From contig NZ_AYVL01000003.1 in the NCBI RefSeq assembly GCF_000502835.1, forward strand, positions 165,116-229,115: a DNA stretch of 64,000 nucleotides, given 5' to 3'. How positions within the stretch are numbered: the stretch's first letter is position 1; every line of letters starts with the position of its first letter. This document shows, in pieces, positions 43,008-51,833 of this stretch. A program made the position numbers and the translations under genes. The notes under the pieces were generated by a model that was not told the origin of the DNA, did no database searches, and saw only the letters and a program-made list of their open reading frames with translations. Origin of the DNA: Mesorhizobium sp. LSJC280B00. GTDB taxonomy: Bacteria > Pseudomonadota > Alphaproteobacteria > Rhizobiales > Rhizobiaceae.

Positions 43008-43685
43008 TCAGTTCGCTGTTTCCAGTTCGCCGCGTGCCTTGGCCGCGGCGACCTGGCGGAGTGCATCGGCGAGCGTATCGGCGTCCTGGGCGCCCATCAC
43101 CGCATATTTGCCTTCAAGCAGAAAGCACGGCACACCCGATATGCCCATGCGCGAAGCGGTGGCGATTTCGGTGCGCACCGCCTCGACATCGGCGTCGGTC
43201 GGCAGAAGCGTTTCGACCACGGAGGCATCCATGCCGGCTTCGCGCGCGGCTTCGATCAGCACGGCATGATCGCCGAGATTGGCGCCTTCCTCGAAATTCA
43301 GCTGGAACAGCCGACGCACCACCCGGTTCTGAATGGCCTCGCCGGCCGTCCCGGCCCAGCGAATGAGACGGTGCGCATCCAGCGTATTGGGCGCGACCTT
43401 GATAGCGTCGAAGGCGAAGGAAATCCCTTCAGCCTCGCCCAGCGGCTCGATCCGGGCATGGATTTCGCGGATGCGTTGCTCGCTGCCGAATTTCGCCACC
43501 ATATAGTCGCGGCGGTTCTTGCCTTCGGGCGGGATTGTCGGGTCGAGTTGGAAGGGCCGCCAGTGTATGTGAACGTCGATATCGACGGCGGCAATCGCCT
43601 TGTCGAGCCGTTTCTGGCCGATAAAGCACCAGGGGCACACGACGTCGGAGACCACATCGACGGTAATCGAGTTCTCGTCGTTCAT
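43008..43685 (-). CDS. DsbA-family oxidoreductase (FrnE-like)
   Basis: A 225-aa thioredoxin-fold protein without a signal peptide, with active-site C17-P-W-C20 in VVCPWCFIGQKRLDKAI. The long helical insert, then GISGVPCFLLEGKYAVMGAQ with the cis-proline, mark the FrnE/2-hydroxychromene-2-carboxylate isomerase-like branch. It probably acts as a cytoplasmic disulfide isomerase or oxidoreductase. GGAGA precedes the ATG at 43685. It lies 23 bp downstream of the YejA-like gene and is likely cotranscribed. Confidence 0.9.
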   Translation of the reverse strand: MNDENSITVDVVSDVVCPWCFIGQKRLDKAIAAVDIDVHIHWRPFQLDPTIPPEGKNRRDYMVAKFGSEQRIREIHARIEPLGEAEGISFAFDAIKVAPNTLDAHRLIRWAGTAGEAIQNRVVRRLFQLNFEEGANLGDHAVLIEAAREAGMDASVVETLLPTDADVEAVRTEIATASRMGISGVPCFLLEGKYAVMGAQDADTLADALRQVAAAKARGELETAN

Positions 43686-43708
43686 CTTGATCTCCTGTTG
43701 TGAAGAGG

Positions 43709-45529
43709 TCACTTCGGTTTGCGCCACCAGGTCGGCAACTGATAACCGTATATGGGCGTCTTTTGCGGATGTTCCAGATAGTTCCAATAAGCGAGCCATT
43801 GCTGGTTGTTGTGCTGCGTCGGCACCATGTAGTTGCCGGAGATCAGCAGCCGGTCGAGAACGCGGACGGCGGCGACGGAGTCCTCCTTCGAACGAGCTCT
43901 CAGCATCGCCTCGATCGCCGCATCCACCGCCGGATCGGCGACGCCGGCGAGGTTGAACGATCCTTCGGCCTTGGCGGCAGCGGATCCCCAGCGCCCGGTT
44001 TGCTCGATACCGGGCGACAGCGAGTTGTTGAAACCGGTCGAGCCGACCAGCACCTCGAAATCGAAACGCTGCTTGCGCGACTGGATCTGATCACCGTCGA
44101 GGCTGCGGATGCCGACATCGATGCCGAGCTTCTCAAGGGTGCGCTGATAGATAGCGGCAAGTCGCTCTTCGTCCTGCGAGGCGGTCAGGATCTCGAAACC
44201 GAACGGCTTTCCCTCGGGATCGAGCATCGCGCCGTCCTGCACCGTATAGCCCGCGCCCTTCAGCAGCTCGAATGCCGCCTTCAGCACCTTGCGGTCCTGG
44301 CCGGAGCCGTCGGTAACGGGCGGCCTGTAGGTGCCGTCCATGACATCTGCGGGCACGCGGCCGGGGTAGGGGGCCAGCAGGGCCTTTTCCTTTTCGCTGG
44401 CCGGGTGGCCGAGCGCGGACAGTTCGGAATTCTGCCAAAAGCTCATCGTGCGCGTGTATTTGCCGCCGAACAGATTCTTGTTGGCCCATTCGAAATCGTA
44501 GAGCATGCCGAGCGCGCGCCGCACGACCGGATTGGAAAATTTCGGCAGCCGCGTGTTGAACAGGAAACCGTTGACCACCGGCGGAATGCCGGTATCGAAA
44601 GTTTCGGCGATGACCTCGCCCCTGTGGAAGGCCGGAAAATCGAGATCGCGCTCGCGTTTGACCGGGTCGCTGTCGTCGTCGATGGCGCAGATGCCTTTCT
44701 TGAACGCTTCCTGCTTGGCGTTGGCGTTGAGGAAATATTCGATGGTGATCTGGTCGTAATTGTCGAAGCCGCGCTTGGACGGCACGTCCTTGCCCCAATA
44801 GTCCGGATTGCGCTTGAACACGATGCGCTGACCGGGCACGACTTGCGCCACCGTGTAAGGCCCGCTGCCGATCACCGGCTTTAGCGTCGTCCTGTCGAAG
44901 GTGTCCTTGTTGAAGGCGTGTTTCGGGATGATCGGCGTCAGCGCAATGATCAAAGGAAATTCGCGGTCGGCCTTGTCGTTGAAGGTGAAGCGCACACTGC
45001 GGTCGCCGGTCTTTTCGAGCTTGGCAATCGCTTTCATTCGCTGGCTGTAAGGTGGGCGGCCCTTCTCGGTGAAGACGTCATAGGTAAACAACACGTCTTC
45101 CGGCGTCACCGGCTCGCCGTCCGACCATTTGGCGTTGGGATCGAGGTGGAATTCGATGCTCTTGCGCTCGGGATCCATGTCGGCGGTATCGGCGAGCAGG
45201 CCGTAGAGACTGAAGGCCTCGTCGTAGTTGCGCTGCATCAACGGCTCGAAGACAAGATTGCCAAAGGCTTGATCCATCATGCCGCGCGCGGTGGTGCGCA
45301 GGCTTCTCAGGATGAACGGATTGAGATTGTCGAAGCTGCCGACGACGCAATAGGTAATGCTGCCGCCTTTCGGCGCGTCGGGATTGACGTAGTTGAAATG
45401 ATCATAGTCGGCCGGCAGCGCCGGCTCGCCCTGCATGGCAAGCGCGTGCACCGGTTCCGACAGGGCCGGCTGCAGGGAAAGGCCGACAAACAAGATTGCG
45501 GCGATCAGCCAAACGACAACGCGGCCCAT
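43709..45529 (-). CDS. Oligopeptide-type ABC binding protein (YejA-like)
   Basis: A 606-aa periplasmic binding protein of SBP family 5. Signal peptide to about residue 25 (ALSEPVHALAM), HFNYVNPDAPKGGSITYCVVGSFDNLNPFILRS, KWSDGEPVTPEDVLFTYDVF, IGSGPYTVAQVVPGQRIVFKRNPDYWGKD, and a C-terminal YGYQLPTWWRKPK. This is the YejA group (microcin C/peptide uptake). The permeases YejB/E and ATPase YejF are not adjacent, so it is an orphan here. Strong AAGGAGA before the ATG at 45529. Confidence 0.92.
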   Translation of the reverse strand: MGRVVVWLIAAILFVGLSLQPALSEPVHALAMQGEPALPADYDHFNYVNPDAPKGGSITYCVVGSFDNLNPFILRSLRTTARGMMDQAFGNLVFEPLMQRNYDEAFSLYGLLADTADMDPERKSIEFHLDPNAKWSDGEPVTPEDVLFTYDVFTEKGRPPYSQRMKAIAKLEKTGDRSVRFTFNDKADREFPLIIALTPIIPKHAFNKDTFDRTTLKPVIGSGPYTVAQVVPGQRIVFKRNPDYWGKDVPSKRGFDNYDQITIEYFLNANAKQEAFKKGICAIDDDSDPVKRERDLDFPAFHRGEVIAETFDTGIPPVVNGFLFNTRLPKFSNPVVRRALGMLYDFEWANKNLFGGKYTRTMSFWQNSELSALGHPASEKEKALLAPYPGRVPADVMDGTYRPPVTDGSGQDRKVLKAAFELLKGAGYTVQDGAMLDPEGKPFGFEILTASQDEERLAAIYQRTLEKLGIDVGIRSLDGDQIQSRKQRFDFEVLVGSTGFNNSLSPGIEQTGRWGSAAAKAEGSFNLAGVADPAVDAAIEAMLRARSKEDSVAAVRVLDRLLISGNYMVPTQHNNQQWLAYWNYLEHPQKTPIYGYQLPTWWRKPK

Positions 45530-45760
45530 GACCGTCTCCTTCCCGATTCGATGCGCAGCATACATGAGCCGGTCGTGCACCGGCCAACCCCTTGAGCCTA
45601 TCCCTCGGCCAAGATTCGCGAGACCCGGGCTGGATTCGGCACCGCTTGCAGTGTAACACGCCGTCCGAAGTCATTCTGTTGCCTCATTTCGGCAACAGGT
45701 AGCTGGACCACACGGCATGAAAAAAGCCGGTTCCGGGATCATTTGAGAGGAATGCACGAC

Positions 45761-46390
45761 ATGACGAGCCTGAACAGCAACGCGTACCGCCTGTCGGTCA
45801 TGGCCGCTGGCGTGGTCGGCATTCTGGGCGCCGGGATTCCCGCTGCTTCCGCGCAGCAGCAACAGCAGATTCCGCAAGGCTGGTTCAAGGCCTGCACCAA
45901 GCAGGAAGACGTCGACATCTGCAATGTCCAGAACATCACCACCGCCGGCAACGGCCAGCTCATCACCGGCGTCAGCCTGATCGAATTGAAGGGCAAGGTG
46001 AACCGCAAGGTGTTCCAGGTGACGGTTCCGACCGGCCGTCTCGTTCCTCCCGGCATCGGCCTCCAGATCGACGGCGGCAAGGCGCAGAAGCTCGACTATG
46101 TGATCTGTTTTCCGGATCGCTGCGTGGCGGAAGTGCCGCTGACCGATCAGCTCGTCGCGTCCTTCAAGAAAGGTTCGAACCTGACGCTGACCTCGGTCAA
46201 TTTCCAGAACCAGCCGAACCCGATCAAGATCGCGCTGACCGGCTTCAGCGGCGCCTTCGACGGCCCGCCGCTGCAGCAGTCGGACATCGAGGACCGACAG
46301 AAGAAGCTCCAGGAGTTCGTCGCCAAGAACAATCAGGACTTTGCCAAGAAGCTCAAGGAAGAGCAGGAAAAGGCGAAGGCCGCCAACTGA
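45761..46390 (+). CDS. Invasion-associated locus B family protein (IalB)
   Basis: A 209-aa exported protein. Signal peptide (ending about AASAQ), a Gln run, then the IalB fold: PQGWFKACTKQEDVDICNVQNITTAGN, KVNRKVFQVTVPTGRLVPPGIGLQIDGGKAQKLDYVICFPDRCVAE, with four conserved cysteines. The C-terminus is a charged, probably coiled-coil KKLQEFVAKNNQDFAKKLKEEQEKAK stretch. The ATG at 45761 has GAGAGG upstream; ATG 45752 is an alternative. A strong bidirectional terminator follows. The role in non-pathogens is unclear. Confidence 0.92.
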   Translation: MTSLNSNAYRLSVMAAGVVGILGAGIPAASAQQQQQIPQGWFKACTKQEDVDICNVQNITTAGNGQLITGVSLIELKGKVNRKVFQVTVPTGRLVPPGIGLQIDGGKAQKLDYVICFPDRCVAEVPLTDQLVASFKKGSNLTLTSVNFQNQPNPIKIALTGFSGAFDGPPLQQSDIEDRQKKLQEFVAKNNQDFAKKLKEEQEKAKAAN

Positions 46391-46410
46391 TCGAGGGGTT
46401 TCGGACGAAT

Positions 46411-46440
46411 AAAAAAGCGGGGTTCATGCCCCGCTTTTTT
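46411..46440. terminator. Strong bidirectional terminator
   Basis: AAAAAAGCGGGG (46411-46422) and CCCCGCTTTTTT (46429-46440) pair over a 6-nt loop, with A and T tails on both sides. It can end the IalB transcript and the convergent hspQ transcript. Confidence 0.95.
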
Positions 46441-46512
46441 CGTTTGGACCGGCTGTTTGTCGGGTCCGGCCATGTCTCAAGCCTGTCCCAGTCCAGCCAG
46501 ATTCCGACTAAG

Positions 46513-46836
46513 TCAATGTCTCAATTGGTGCTTCGGCTCGTAGCGCCCGTCCGGCTTCTTGTCGAACATTTCACCAATCTGCGGATGCCGGACCGGTTCG
46601 CCCGACCGGTCCTCGAGTAAATTCTGCTCGGACACATAGGCGATGTATTCCGTTTCGGAATTCTCGGCGAGCAGATGATAGAAAGGCTGGTCCTTGCGCG
46701 GCCGCACGTCAGCGGGGATCGCCTCGTACCATTCGTCAGTATTGGCGAATTGCGGATCGACGTCGAAAATGACGCCGCGGAACGGAAACAGCCGGTGCCG
46801 AACCACCTGTCCGATCGAGAATTTGGCTGTCTTCAT
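46513..46836 (-). CDS. hspQ: Heat shock protein HspQ (YccV-like)
   Basis: A 107-aa protein of the HspQ/YccV family, a Lon specificity-enhancing factor in enterobacteria. Pattern KFSIGQVVRHRLFPFRGVIFDVDPQFANTDEWYEAIP, PFYHLLAENSETEYIAYVSEQNLL and a C-terminal FDKKPDGRYEPK. The ATG at 46836 follows GTGGTGAG. About 105 bp upstream lies a perfect 12-bp palindrome (46941-46952). Lon-related function is inferred from enteric homologues. Confidence 0.93.
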   Translation of the reverse strand: MKTAKFSIGQVVRHRLFPFRGVIFDVDPQFANTDEWYEAIPADVRPRKDQPFYHLLAENSETEYIAYVSEQNLLEDRSGEPVRHPQIGEMFDKKPDGRYEPKHQLRH

Positions 46837-46940
46837 CGCACTCACCACTTGAACTTCTTGAACGCCACGCATCCTGGAACACGCAAGGAACGCTCCAGGA
46901 CTTTAGATTCTTACGCACCGGTCCGGCAAAGATTGGCCCA

Positions 46941-46952
46941 GACCTTAAGGTC
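46941..46952. promoter_or_regulatory. 12-bp palindrome upstream of hspQ
   Basis: GACCTTAAGGTC is a perfect 12-bp palindrome about 105 bp upstream of the hspQ start. It could be an operator. No cognate regulator is nearby. Confidence 0.4.
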
Positions 46953-47057
46953 GACATCGTCATTATTTGGCGCAGACGCCGCGTCAATTCAATCCCGATC
47001 CCCTTGTTGCCGGGTTGAGCATCGCGAGATGCGGATCAAGGGCGGTGGCCAAGATCG

Positions 47058-48266
47058 CTATCGCTCAGCCGGTTTTCGCAATCCGCCAAAAAACGCCGCA
47101 AAACCGCTGCCGGGTCGAAGACCCTCGCGCATGAAAAACGCCCGTAACGGCGCAAACCCCTCAAGCGCGCCAAGGCCAGCGCTGCGCACCATCTGAGCCG
47201 GCAGCATGTCGGAAAGCAACGACATGTTGAGCAGGTTGACCGCGCTGCTGCGCGCCAGAATGTCCGGCCGCCGCTTGAAATCATAGGCTGCAAGCGCCTT
47301 GGCGGCGCCCGGGTCCGAGCGGTTTCTGCTTGCGGCACCAATCAGGTCGTCGATGTCCCTGATGCCGAGATTGAGGCCTTGCGCGCCGATTGGAGGAAAC
47401 ACGTGGGCGGCTTCACCGACAAGTGCCACGCGGCGATGCGCAAACCGCCACGGGCTCACCGCTGAAAGTGGGTAGATCTGCCGGCCGGGCTCAACCGACA
47501 CGCGGCCCAACATCGATTGCATTCGCTGTTCGACCCGCGTCGAAAGCTCGGCGTCGTCGAGTGCTGCAAGGTCCTTGGCGATATCGGGTTCGAGCACCCA
47601 GACAAGGCTGGACCGGTTGCCGGGCAGGGGAACCTGTGTGAACGGACCGGTCTCGGTGTGGAATTCGGTCGAGGTGAAGGCATGGTCGCTGCGGTGACGG
47701 AAATTGAGCACCAACGCCGCCTGCGGATAGGATCGGATCGAGGTCCGGATGCCGGCTGCCTCGCGGGCCGGCGACTGACGGCCATCGGCGGCAACTGCCA
47801 ACGATGCCTCAACCTCGCTGCCGTCGGCGAGAACGGCATGGGCATGGTCGGCATCGAGGCGCCATGCCTCCACCATCGACTTTCGCCATTCGATGCCCGA
47901 ATGCGCGACAGCCTCGGCTAGCGTGCGGTTGAGAACGCTGTTGGGCAAGTTCAGCCCGAATTGCTCTTCGTTGATCTCGCTGGCGCGAAAGGTCACTGTC
48001 GGGCTGCGGATCAGCCGGTTGGTTGCGTCAACGATACGCATCACCTTGAGCGGCGCTGCGTGCGGCCTGATCCCGTCGAAGATCCCTAGCCGTTCGAACA
48101 TCTTCAGGGCAGGGTTCATCAAGGCTGTCGTCCGGCCGTCGGGGCCGGCTGCATCGGGTCCGACGAGCGTCACGGGAAAGCCCGCCTCGGCAAAGCCAAG
48201 CGCCGCGATCAGCCCCGCAGGGCCGCTGCCGGCGACCAGTATCCGTGCTGTTTCCCGATGGTTCAA
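47058..48266 (-). CDS. UbiH/COQ6-type FAD monooxygenase
   Basis: A 402-aa FAD-dependent hydroxylase. FAD motif VAGSGPAGLIAALGFAEAG (residues 11-29), SVLNRTLAEAV, middle motif AVAADGRQSPAREAAGI, and HRVALVGEAAHVFPPIGAQGLNLGIRDIDDL for the flavin ribose. This profile is that of the ubiquinone ring hydroxylases UbiH/UbiF/UbiL. Alphaproteobacteria use several of these with overlapping regiospecificity, so I do not name a position. The start is TTG at 48266, GGAAG 7 nt before it. Expressed alone, in the opposite direction to the DUF2182 gene. Confidence 0.87.
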   Translation of the reverse strand: MNHRETARILVAGSGPAGLIAALGFAEAGFPVTLVGPDAAGPDGRTTALMNPALKMFERLGIFDGIRPHAAPLKVMRIVDATNRLIRSPTVTFRASEINEEQFGLNLPNSVLNRTLAEAVAHSGIEWRKSMVEAWRLDADHAHAVLADGSEVEASLAVAADGRQSPAREAAGIRTSIRSYPQAALVLNFRHRSDHAFTSTEFHTETGPFTQVPLPGNRSSLVWVLEPDIAKDLAALDDAELSTRVEQRMQSMLGRVSVEPGRQIYPLSAVSPWRFAHRRVALVGEAAHVFPPIGAQGLNLGIRDIDDLIGAASRNRSDPGAAKALAAYDFKRRPDILARSSAVNLLNMSLLSDMLPAQMVRSAGLGALEGFAPLRAFFMREGLRPGSGFAAFFGGLRKPAER

Positions 48267-48327
48267 ATTCGGCTTCCGGATTGCGAGGTGAGGCCCGTCC
48301 GACCTGCTGGTCCATATACGTCAGGTG

Positions 48328-49266
48328 ATGCGGCTTGATCAACGCGGCGATTCGGCCCATTCGGTTGCCATGACCGGCCAACAAGACGATTTCAGCCACC
48401 TCGACGGCACCGGCCGCGCGATGGCGAGCGTTGCGCGCAGCCCTCGACTGACGGTGAGCGTCGTTGCCGGCATGGGCATCGCCCTTGCCTGGCTCCTTCT
48501 CGGCGAAATGGCAGTTCGTGGTGCCGTAAGCCGGCTCCCGGGCACCGATGCACCCGGCGACACGATGCTGGGGAACCTGCCGCAACTGCCGCTGCCGGAT
48601 TTCCTTGCGCGTTTCTTCGCCCTTTGCCTTGCGCCGGCGCCGCTTCGCGCAAGCGTAGGCGCGCAAGGCGGGGCACTCACCGCGATGTGGCTGTTGATGG
48701 CCATCGCGACCATGCTGCCCTCCGCGGCGCCGATGATCCGCACCTATTGCGAGATCGCAGATACCGCCAGGATCAAGGGGGAACCCGTTGCCCATCCGCT
48801 GATCCTTGTCGCTGGATATTTGAGCGTCTGGCTTGCCGCCTCGGCAATATTCGCTGCCCTGACGCTCGCAGTCCATGCATTCGTGTCATCCGGGCAGATG
48901 CTCGATCCGCTGCTTGGAATTGCCGGAGCAGCCGCGCTGTCGATCGCTGGTCTCTATCAGTTCAGCTGGCTGAAGGAAGCCTGTCTGGAGAAGTGCAGAA
49001 ATCCGTTCTCGGTCCTGTTCGCCAACTGGAGCGCCAGGCCCATTCGCATTTTCCGGCTCGGTATGGAGCAGGGCCTGTGGTGCCTTGGATGCTGCTGGGC
49101 GCTGATGCTGGTAATGTTTGCCGTCGGTGTGATGAACGTGTTCTGGATGGCACTGATCGGCTTGTTCAGCCTGGTCGAAAAACAGACGGCAGGCAATCTG
49201 CCGACGCGGTTGGGCGGTGCGATACTTCTTGTCTGGGCAGCCGCGCTACTAGTAGTCTCGGCATGA
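48328..49266 (+). CDS. DUF2182 inner-membrane protein
   Basis: A 312-aa protein of about seven helices with the DUF2182 signature: MWLLMAIATMLPSAAPMIRTY, LYQFSWLKEACLEKCRNPFSVL, MEQGLWCLGCCWALMLVMFAVGVMNVFWM and EKQTAG. Cys-rich K-x-x-C-L-x-x-C and GCCW motifs suggest metal or thiol chemistry. ATG 48328 follows CAGG; ATG 48370 is an alternative. Only 13 bp separate it from the DUF1326 gene, a pairing I recall in other proteobacteria. Function unknown. Confidence 0.87.
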   Translation: MRLDQRGDSAHSVAMTGQQDDFSHLDGTGRAMASVARSPRLTVSVVAGMGIALAWLLLGEMAVRGAVSRLPGTDAPGDTMLGNLPQLPLPDFLARFFALCLAPAPLRASVGAQGGALTAMWLLMAIATMLPSAAPMIRTYCEIADTARIKGEPVAHPLILVAGYLSVWLAASAIFAALTLAVHAFVSSGQMLDPLLGIAGAAALSIAGLYQFSWLKEACLEKCRNPFSVLFANWSARPIRIFRLGMEQGLWCLGCCWALMLVMFAVGVMNVFWMALIGLFSLVEKQTAGNLPTRLGGAILLVWAAALLVVSA

Positions 49267-49279
49267 GGGGGAGAATTCG

Positions 49280-49894
49280 ATGACAGATCAAAACTGGGCA
49301 ATGAAGGGAGAGCTCATCCTTTCCTGCAATTGCACGGTTTTTTGCCCTTGCGTTCTGTCGCTCGGCAATCATCCGCCTACGGAAGGCTATTGCCAAACCT
49401 GGGCGGGGTTCCGGATCGATGCCGGCCATTTCGGCGAGGTCGACCTGTCCGGTCTCAATCTTGGGCTGGTCATGGAAATCCCCGGTTATATGAGCCGCGG
49501 CAACTGGACGGCGGGCCTGTTCATCGACAAGCGCGCCTCGGTTTACGCTGTGAAGGGACTGACGAAGATATTCACCGGCAAAGCCGGTGGAACCACATCG
49601 CTGCTCTCCATCCTGGTCGGACAGTTCCTCGGCGCCGAGCAGGTGCCGATCACGTACAAGACGCGTAAGAAAACACGCATCTTTCAGATACCGAAGATCA
49701 TCGATGGTGCGGTGACGCCAATCACCGGCAAGGATCGCGACAAGGATACGGTCATCAGCAATTCGGAATACTGGATTGCGCCGGAAATCATCGTCGCCAA
49801 ATCCGACAAGAGCAAAATGCGGGCCTTTGGCCGCAACTGGAACTTTGCTGGCCGTTCGGCCGAAATCTGCAAGCTGGACTGGCGGGGCCCGTGA
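49280..49894 (+). CDS. DUF1326 protein
   Basis: A 204-aa protein of DUF1326: WAMKGELILSCNCTVFCPCVLSLGNHPPTEGYCQTWAGFRIDAGHFGEVDLSGLNLGLVMEIPG at the N-terminus, with conserved CNC and CPC cysteines that may bind metal, and a C-terminal NSEYWIAPEIIVAKSDKSKMRAFGRNWNFAG region. GGGGGAG gives a good ribosome site. Its TGA overlaps the GTG start of pcs (GTGA). With DUF2182 it forms an uncharacterised pair, probably at the membrane. Confidence 0.88.
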   Translation: MTDQNWAMKGELILSCNCTVFCPCVLSLGNHPPTEGYCQTWAGFRIDAGHFGEVDLSGLNLGLVMEIPGYMSRGNWTAGLFIDKRASVYAVKGLTKIFTGKAGGTTSLLSILVGQFLGAEQVPITYKTRKKTRIFQIPKIIDGAVTPITGKDRDKDTVISNSEYWIAPEIIVAKSDKSKMRAFGRNWNFAGRSAEICKLDWRGP

Positions 49895-50706
49895 GCAAGA
49901 AGACGACGGCCCGGAAAATCGCCGACCGGATTCCGCGGCCGAAGAAGAAAGTCACATGGCCTCAGGCGCGGGCGTTCTCGGTCCATCTCTTGACCGCGTC
50001 GGGCTCATTTCTGGCGTTTCTGTCGCTAGTGGCAGCAAGCGAGCAGCGCTGGACGGCGATGTTCTGGTGGCTGGGGCTGGCGCTTTTCGTCGACGGCATC
50101 GACGGGCCGATCGCCAGGAAGCTCGATGTCAAGGAAATCCTGCCGACTTGGTCGGGCGAACTGCTCGACAACATCATCGATTACGTGACCTACGTGTTGA
50201 TTCCGGCCTTCGCGCTCTATCAGCGCGGTTTCATGGGCGAGCGCCTGTCGTTCCTGTCGGCGGCGATCATCGTGGTGTCGAGCGCAATCTACTATGCCGA
50301 TACCGGCATGAAGACGAAGGAGAATTTCTTCAAGGGCTTTCCGGTCGTCTGGAACATGGTGGTGTTCACGCTGTTCGTCATCGAGCCCGGACAATGGGTT
50401 TCTTTCGCCGTGGTCGTGGTGGCCGGCATTCTCACCTTCGTGCCGATCAATTTCGTCCATCCGGTGCGGGTGAAGCGGCTGCGGCCAATCAATCTCGGCA
50501 TGACGCTGCTTTGGTGCGCTTTCGGCGCGCTGGCGCTGGCGCAGGCCGCACTTGCCTCCTTCTACGACCAGATCGGCGTGCTGGGCGAGCAGGTCAGCGA
50601 TTTCATCAAGTTCGGGATTACGTTCACCGGGCTTTACCTCGCCTGCATCGGCGCTATCATGCAGTTCTTCCCAAATCTCGGCGCCAAGCCGGATAAGAAA
50701 GCCTGA
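49891..50706 (+). CDS. pcs: Phosphatidylcholine synthase
   Basis: A 271-aa inner-membrane enzyme making phosphatidylcholine from CDP-diacylglycerol and choline, typical of rhizobia and a few pathogens. The modified CDP-alcohol motif is DGIDGPIARKLDVKEILPTW then GELLDNIIDY (D-G-x2-A-R-x12-G-x3-D-x3-D). About eight helices. It starts with GTG at 49891 inside the last codons of the DUF1326 gene, so translation is coupled to it. Confidence 0.94.
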   Translation: MSKKTTARKIADRIPRPKKKVTWPQARAFSVHLLTASGSFLAFLSLVAASEQRWTAMFWWLGLALFVDGIDGPIARKLDVKEILPTWSGELLDNIIDYVTYVLIPAFALYQRGFMGERLSFLSAAIIVVSSAIYYADTGMKTKENFFKGFPVVWNMVVFTLFVIEPGQWVSFAVVVVAGILTFVPINFVHPVRVKRLRPINLGMTLLWCAFGALALAQAALASFYDQIGVLGEQVSDFIKFGITFTGLYLACIGAIMQFFPNLGAKPDKKA

Positions 50707-50724
50707 TCCCAAGAGAGCTAGAAA

Positions 50725-51702
50725 ATGTCCAAAGCGATCCGCATCCATGCCCATGGCGGCCCGGAGGTCCTGACCTATGAGGATGCCGATCCCGGGCAGC
50801 CGGGCTCGGGACAGATCCTGGTCAAGCATACCGCGATCGGTCTCAATTTCATCGACGTCTATTATCGCTCTGGCCTTTATCCGCCGCAGGGCGGATTTCC
50901 GCTGATCCCTGGCGGCGAGGCGGCCGGCGTGGTCTTGGATGTCGGCTCGGATGTCGACTGGCTCAAACCCGGCGATCGCATCGCCTACGCTGTGACGACC
51001 GGCGCCTATGCCGGGCAGCGTGTGATCGCCGCCGACCGCGTGGTGAAGGTGCCGGACGGCATCAGTGACGAACAGGCCGCAGCCATGATGCTAAAGGGCA
51101 TGACCGCCGAATATCTGTTGCGCCGTACATTCAAGGTGAAAGCCGGAGACACGATCCTGTTTCATGCGGCGGCCGGCGGTGTCGGGCTGATCCTCGGCCA
51201 ATGGGCCAAGCATCTCGGCGCGACAGTGATCGGCACGGCGAGTTCCACCGACAAGATCGAGCTCGCCAAGGCGCATGGCTTCGACCACGTGATCAACTAT
51301 CGCGAACAGGATTTCGTGGCCGGCGTTGCCGCTATCACCGGTGGCAAGAAATGCGACGTTGTCTACGATTCAGTCGGCAACGACACATTTCCAGCCTCGC
51401 TCGATTGCCTGCGGACGCTCGGCACTTTCGTCAGCTTCGGTCAATCGTCTGGGCCGATCCCGCCCTTCAGCATCTCGTTGCTGGCGCAGAAGGGCTCGCT
51501 GTTCGCAACGCGGCCGACGCTGTTCGTCTATAATGCCAGGCGCGAAGACCTCGAGGTTTCCGCCGCCGCCTTGTTCGACGTGGTGCTCAGCGGCGCCGTC
51601 AAGATCAAGATAAACCAGCGTTACGCGCTCAGCGAGGCCGGCAAGGCGCATTCCGATCTCGAAGGGCGCAGGACCACCGGGACAACAATACTTATCCCTT
51701 AG
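50725..51702 (+). CDS. NADPH:quinone oxidoreductase (QOR family)
   Basis: A 325-aa zinc-free medium-chain reductase. GroES-like N-terminus (IGLNFIDVYYRSGLYPP, LIPGGEAAGVV) and a Rossmann domain with ILFHAAAGGVGLILGQWAKHLGATVIGTASS. The motif GGVGL and the quinone-reductase C-terminal YALSEAGKAHSDLEGRRTTGTTILIP are typical. It reduces quinones or related enones. It follows pcs by 18 bp, possibly cotranscribed. Confidence 0.92.
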   Translation: MSKAIRIHAHGGPEVLTYEDADPGQPGSGQILVKHTAIGLNFIDVYYRSGLYPPQGGFPLIPGGEAAGVVLDVGSDVDWLKPGDRIAYAVTTGAYAGQRVIAADRVVKVPDGISDEQAAAMMLKGMTAEYLLRRTFKVKAGDTILFHAAAGGVGLILGQWAKHLGATVIGTASSTDKIELAKAHGFDHVINYREQDFVAGVAAITGGKKCDVVYDSVGNDTFPASLDCLRTLGTFVSFGQSSGPIPPFSISLLAQKGSLFATRPTLFVYNARREDLEVSAAALFDVVLSGAVKIKINQRYALSEAGKAHSDLEGRRTTGTTILIP

Positions 51703-51778
51703 GCGCCCGCCGTTTCGGGCCGCCGACGCCGCCGTTCTTGCGAACTGCTCTTTACCGCTTGAGTTTCCGCTGAAATTC

Positions 51779-51795
51779 TTGAAGCTCTTTCAAGT
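51779..51795. promoter_or_regulatory. Dyad before the BMP-type ABC operon
   Basis: CTTGAA and TTCAAG are inverted over a 5-nt spacer, about 40 bp upstream of the first start codon. It could be an operator. No regulator gene is adjacent. Confidence 0.4.
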
Positions 51796-51833
51796 CGTGA
51801 GGCGCTTACCGTAGAGAGCAGCCCGCGCATACG

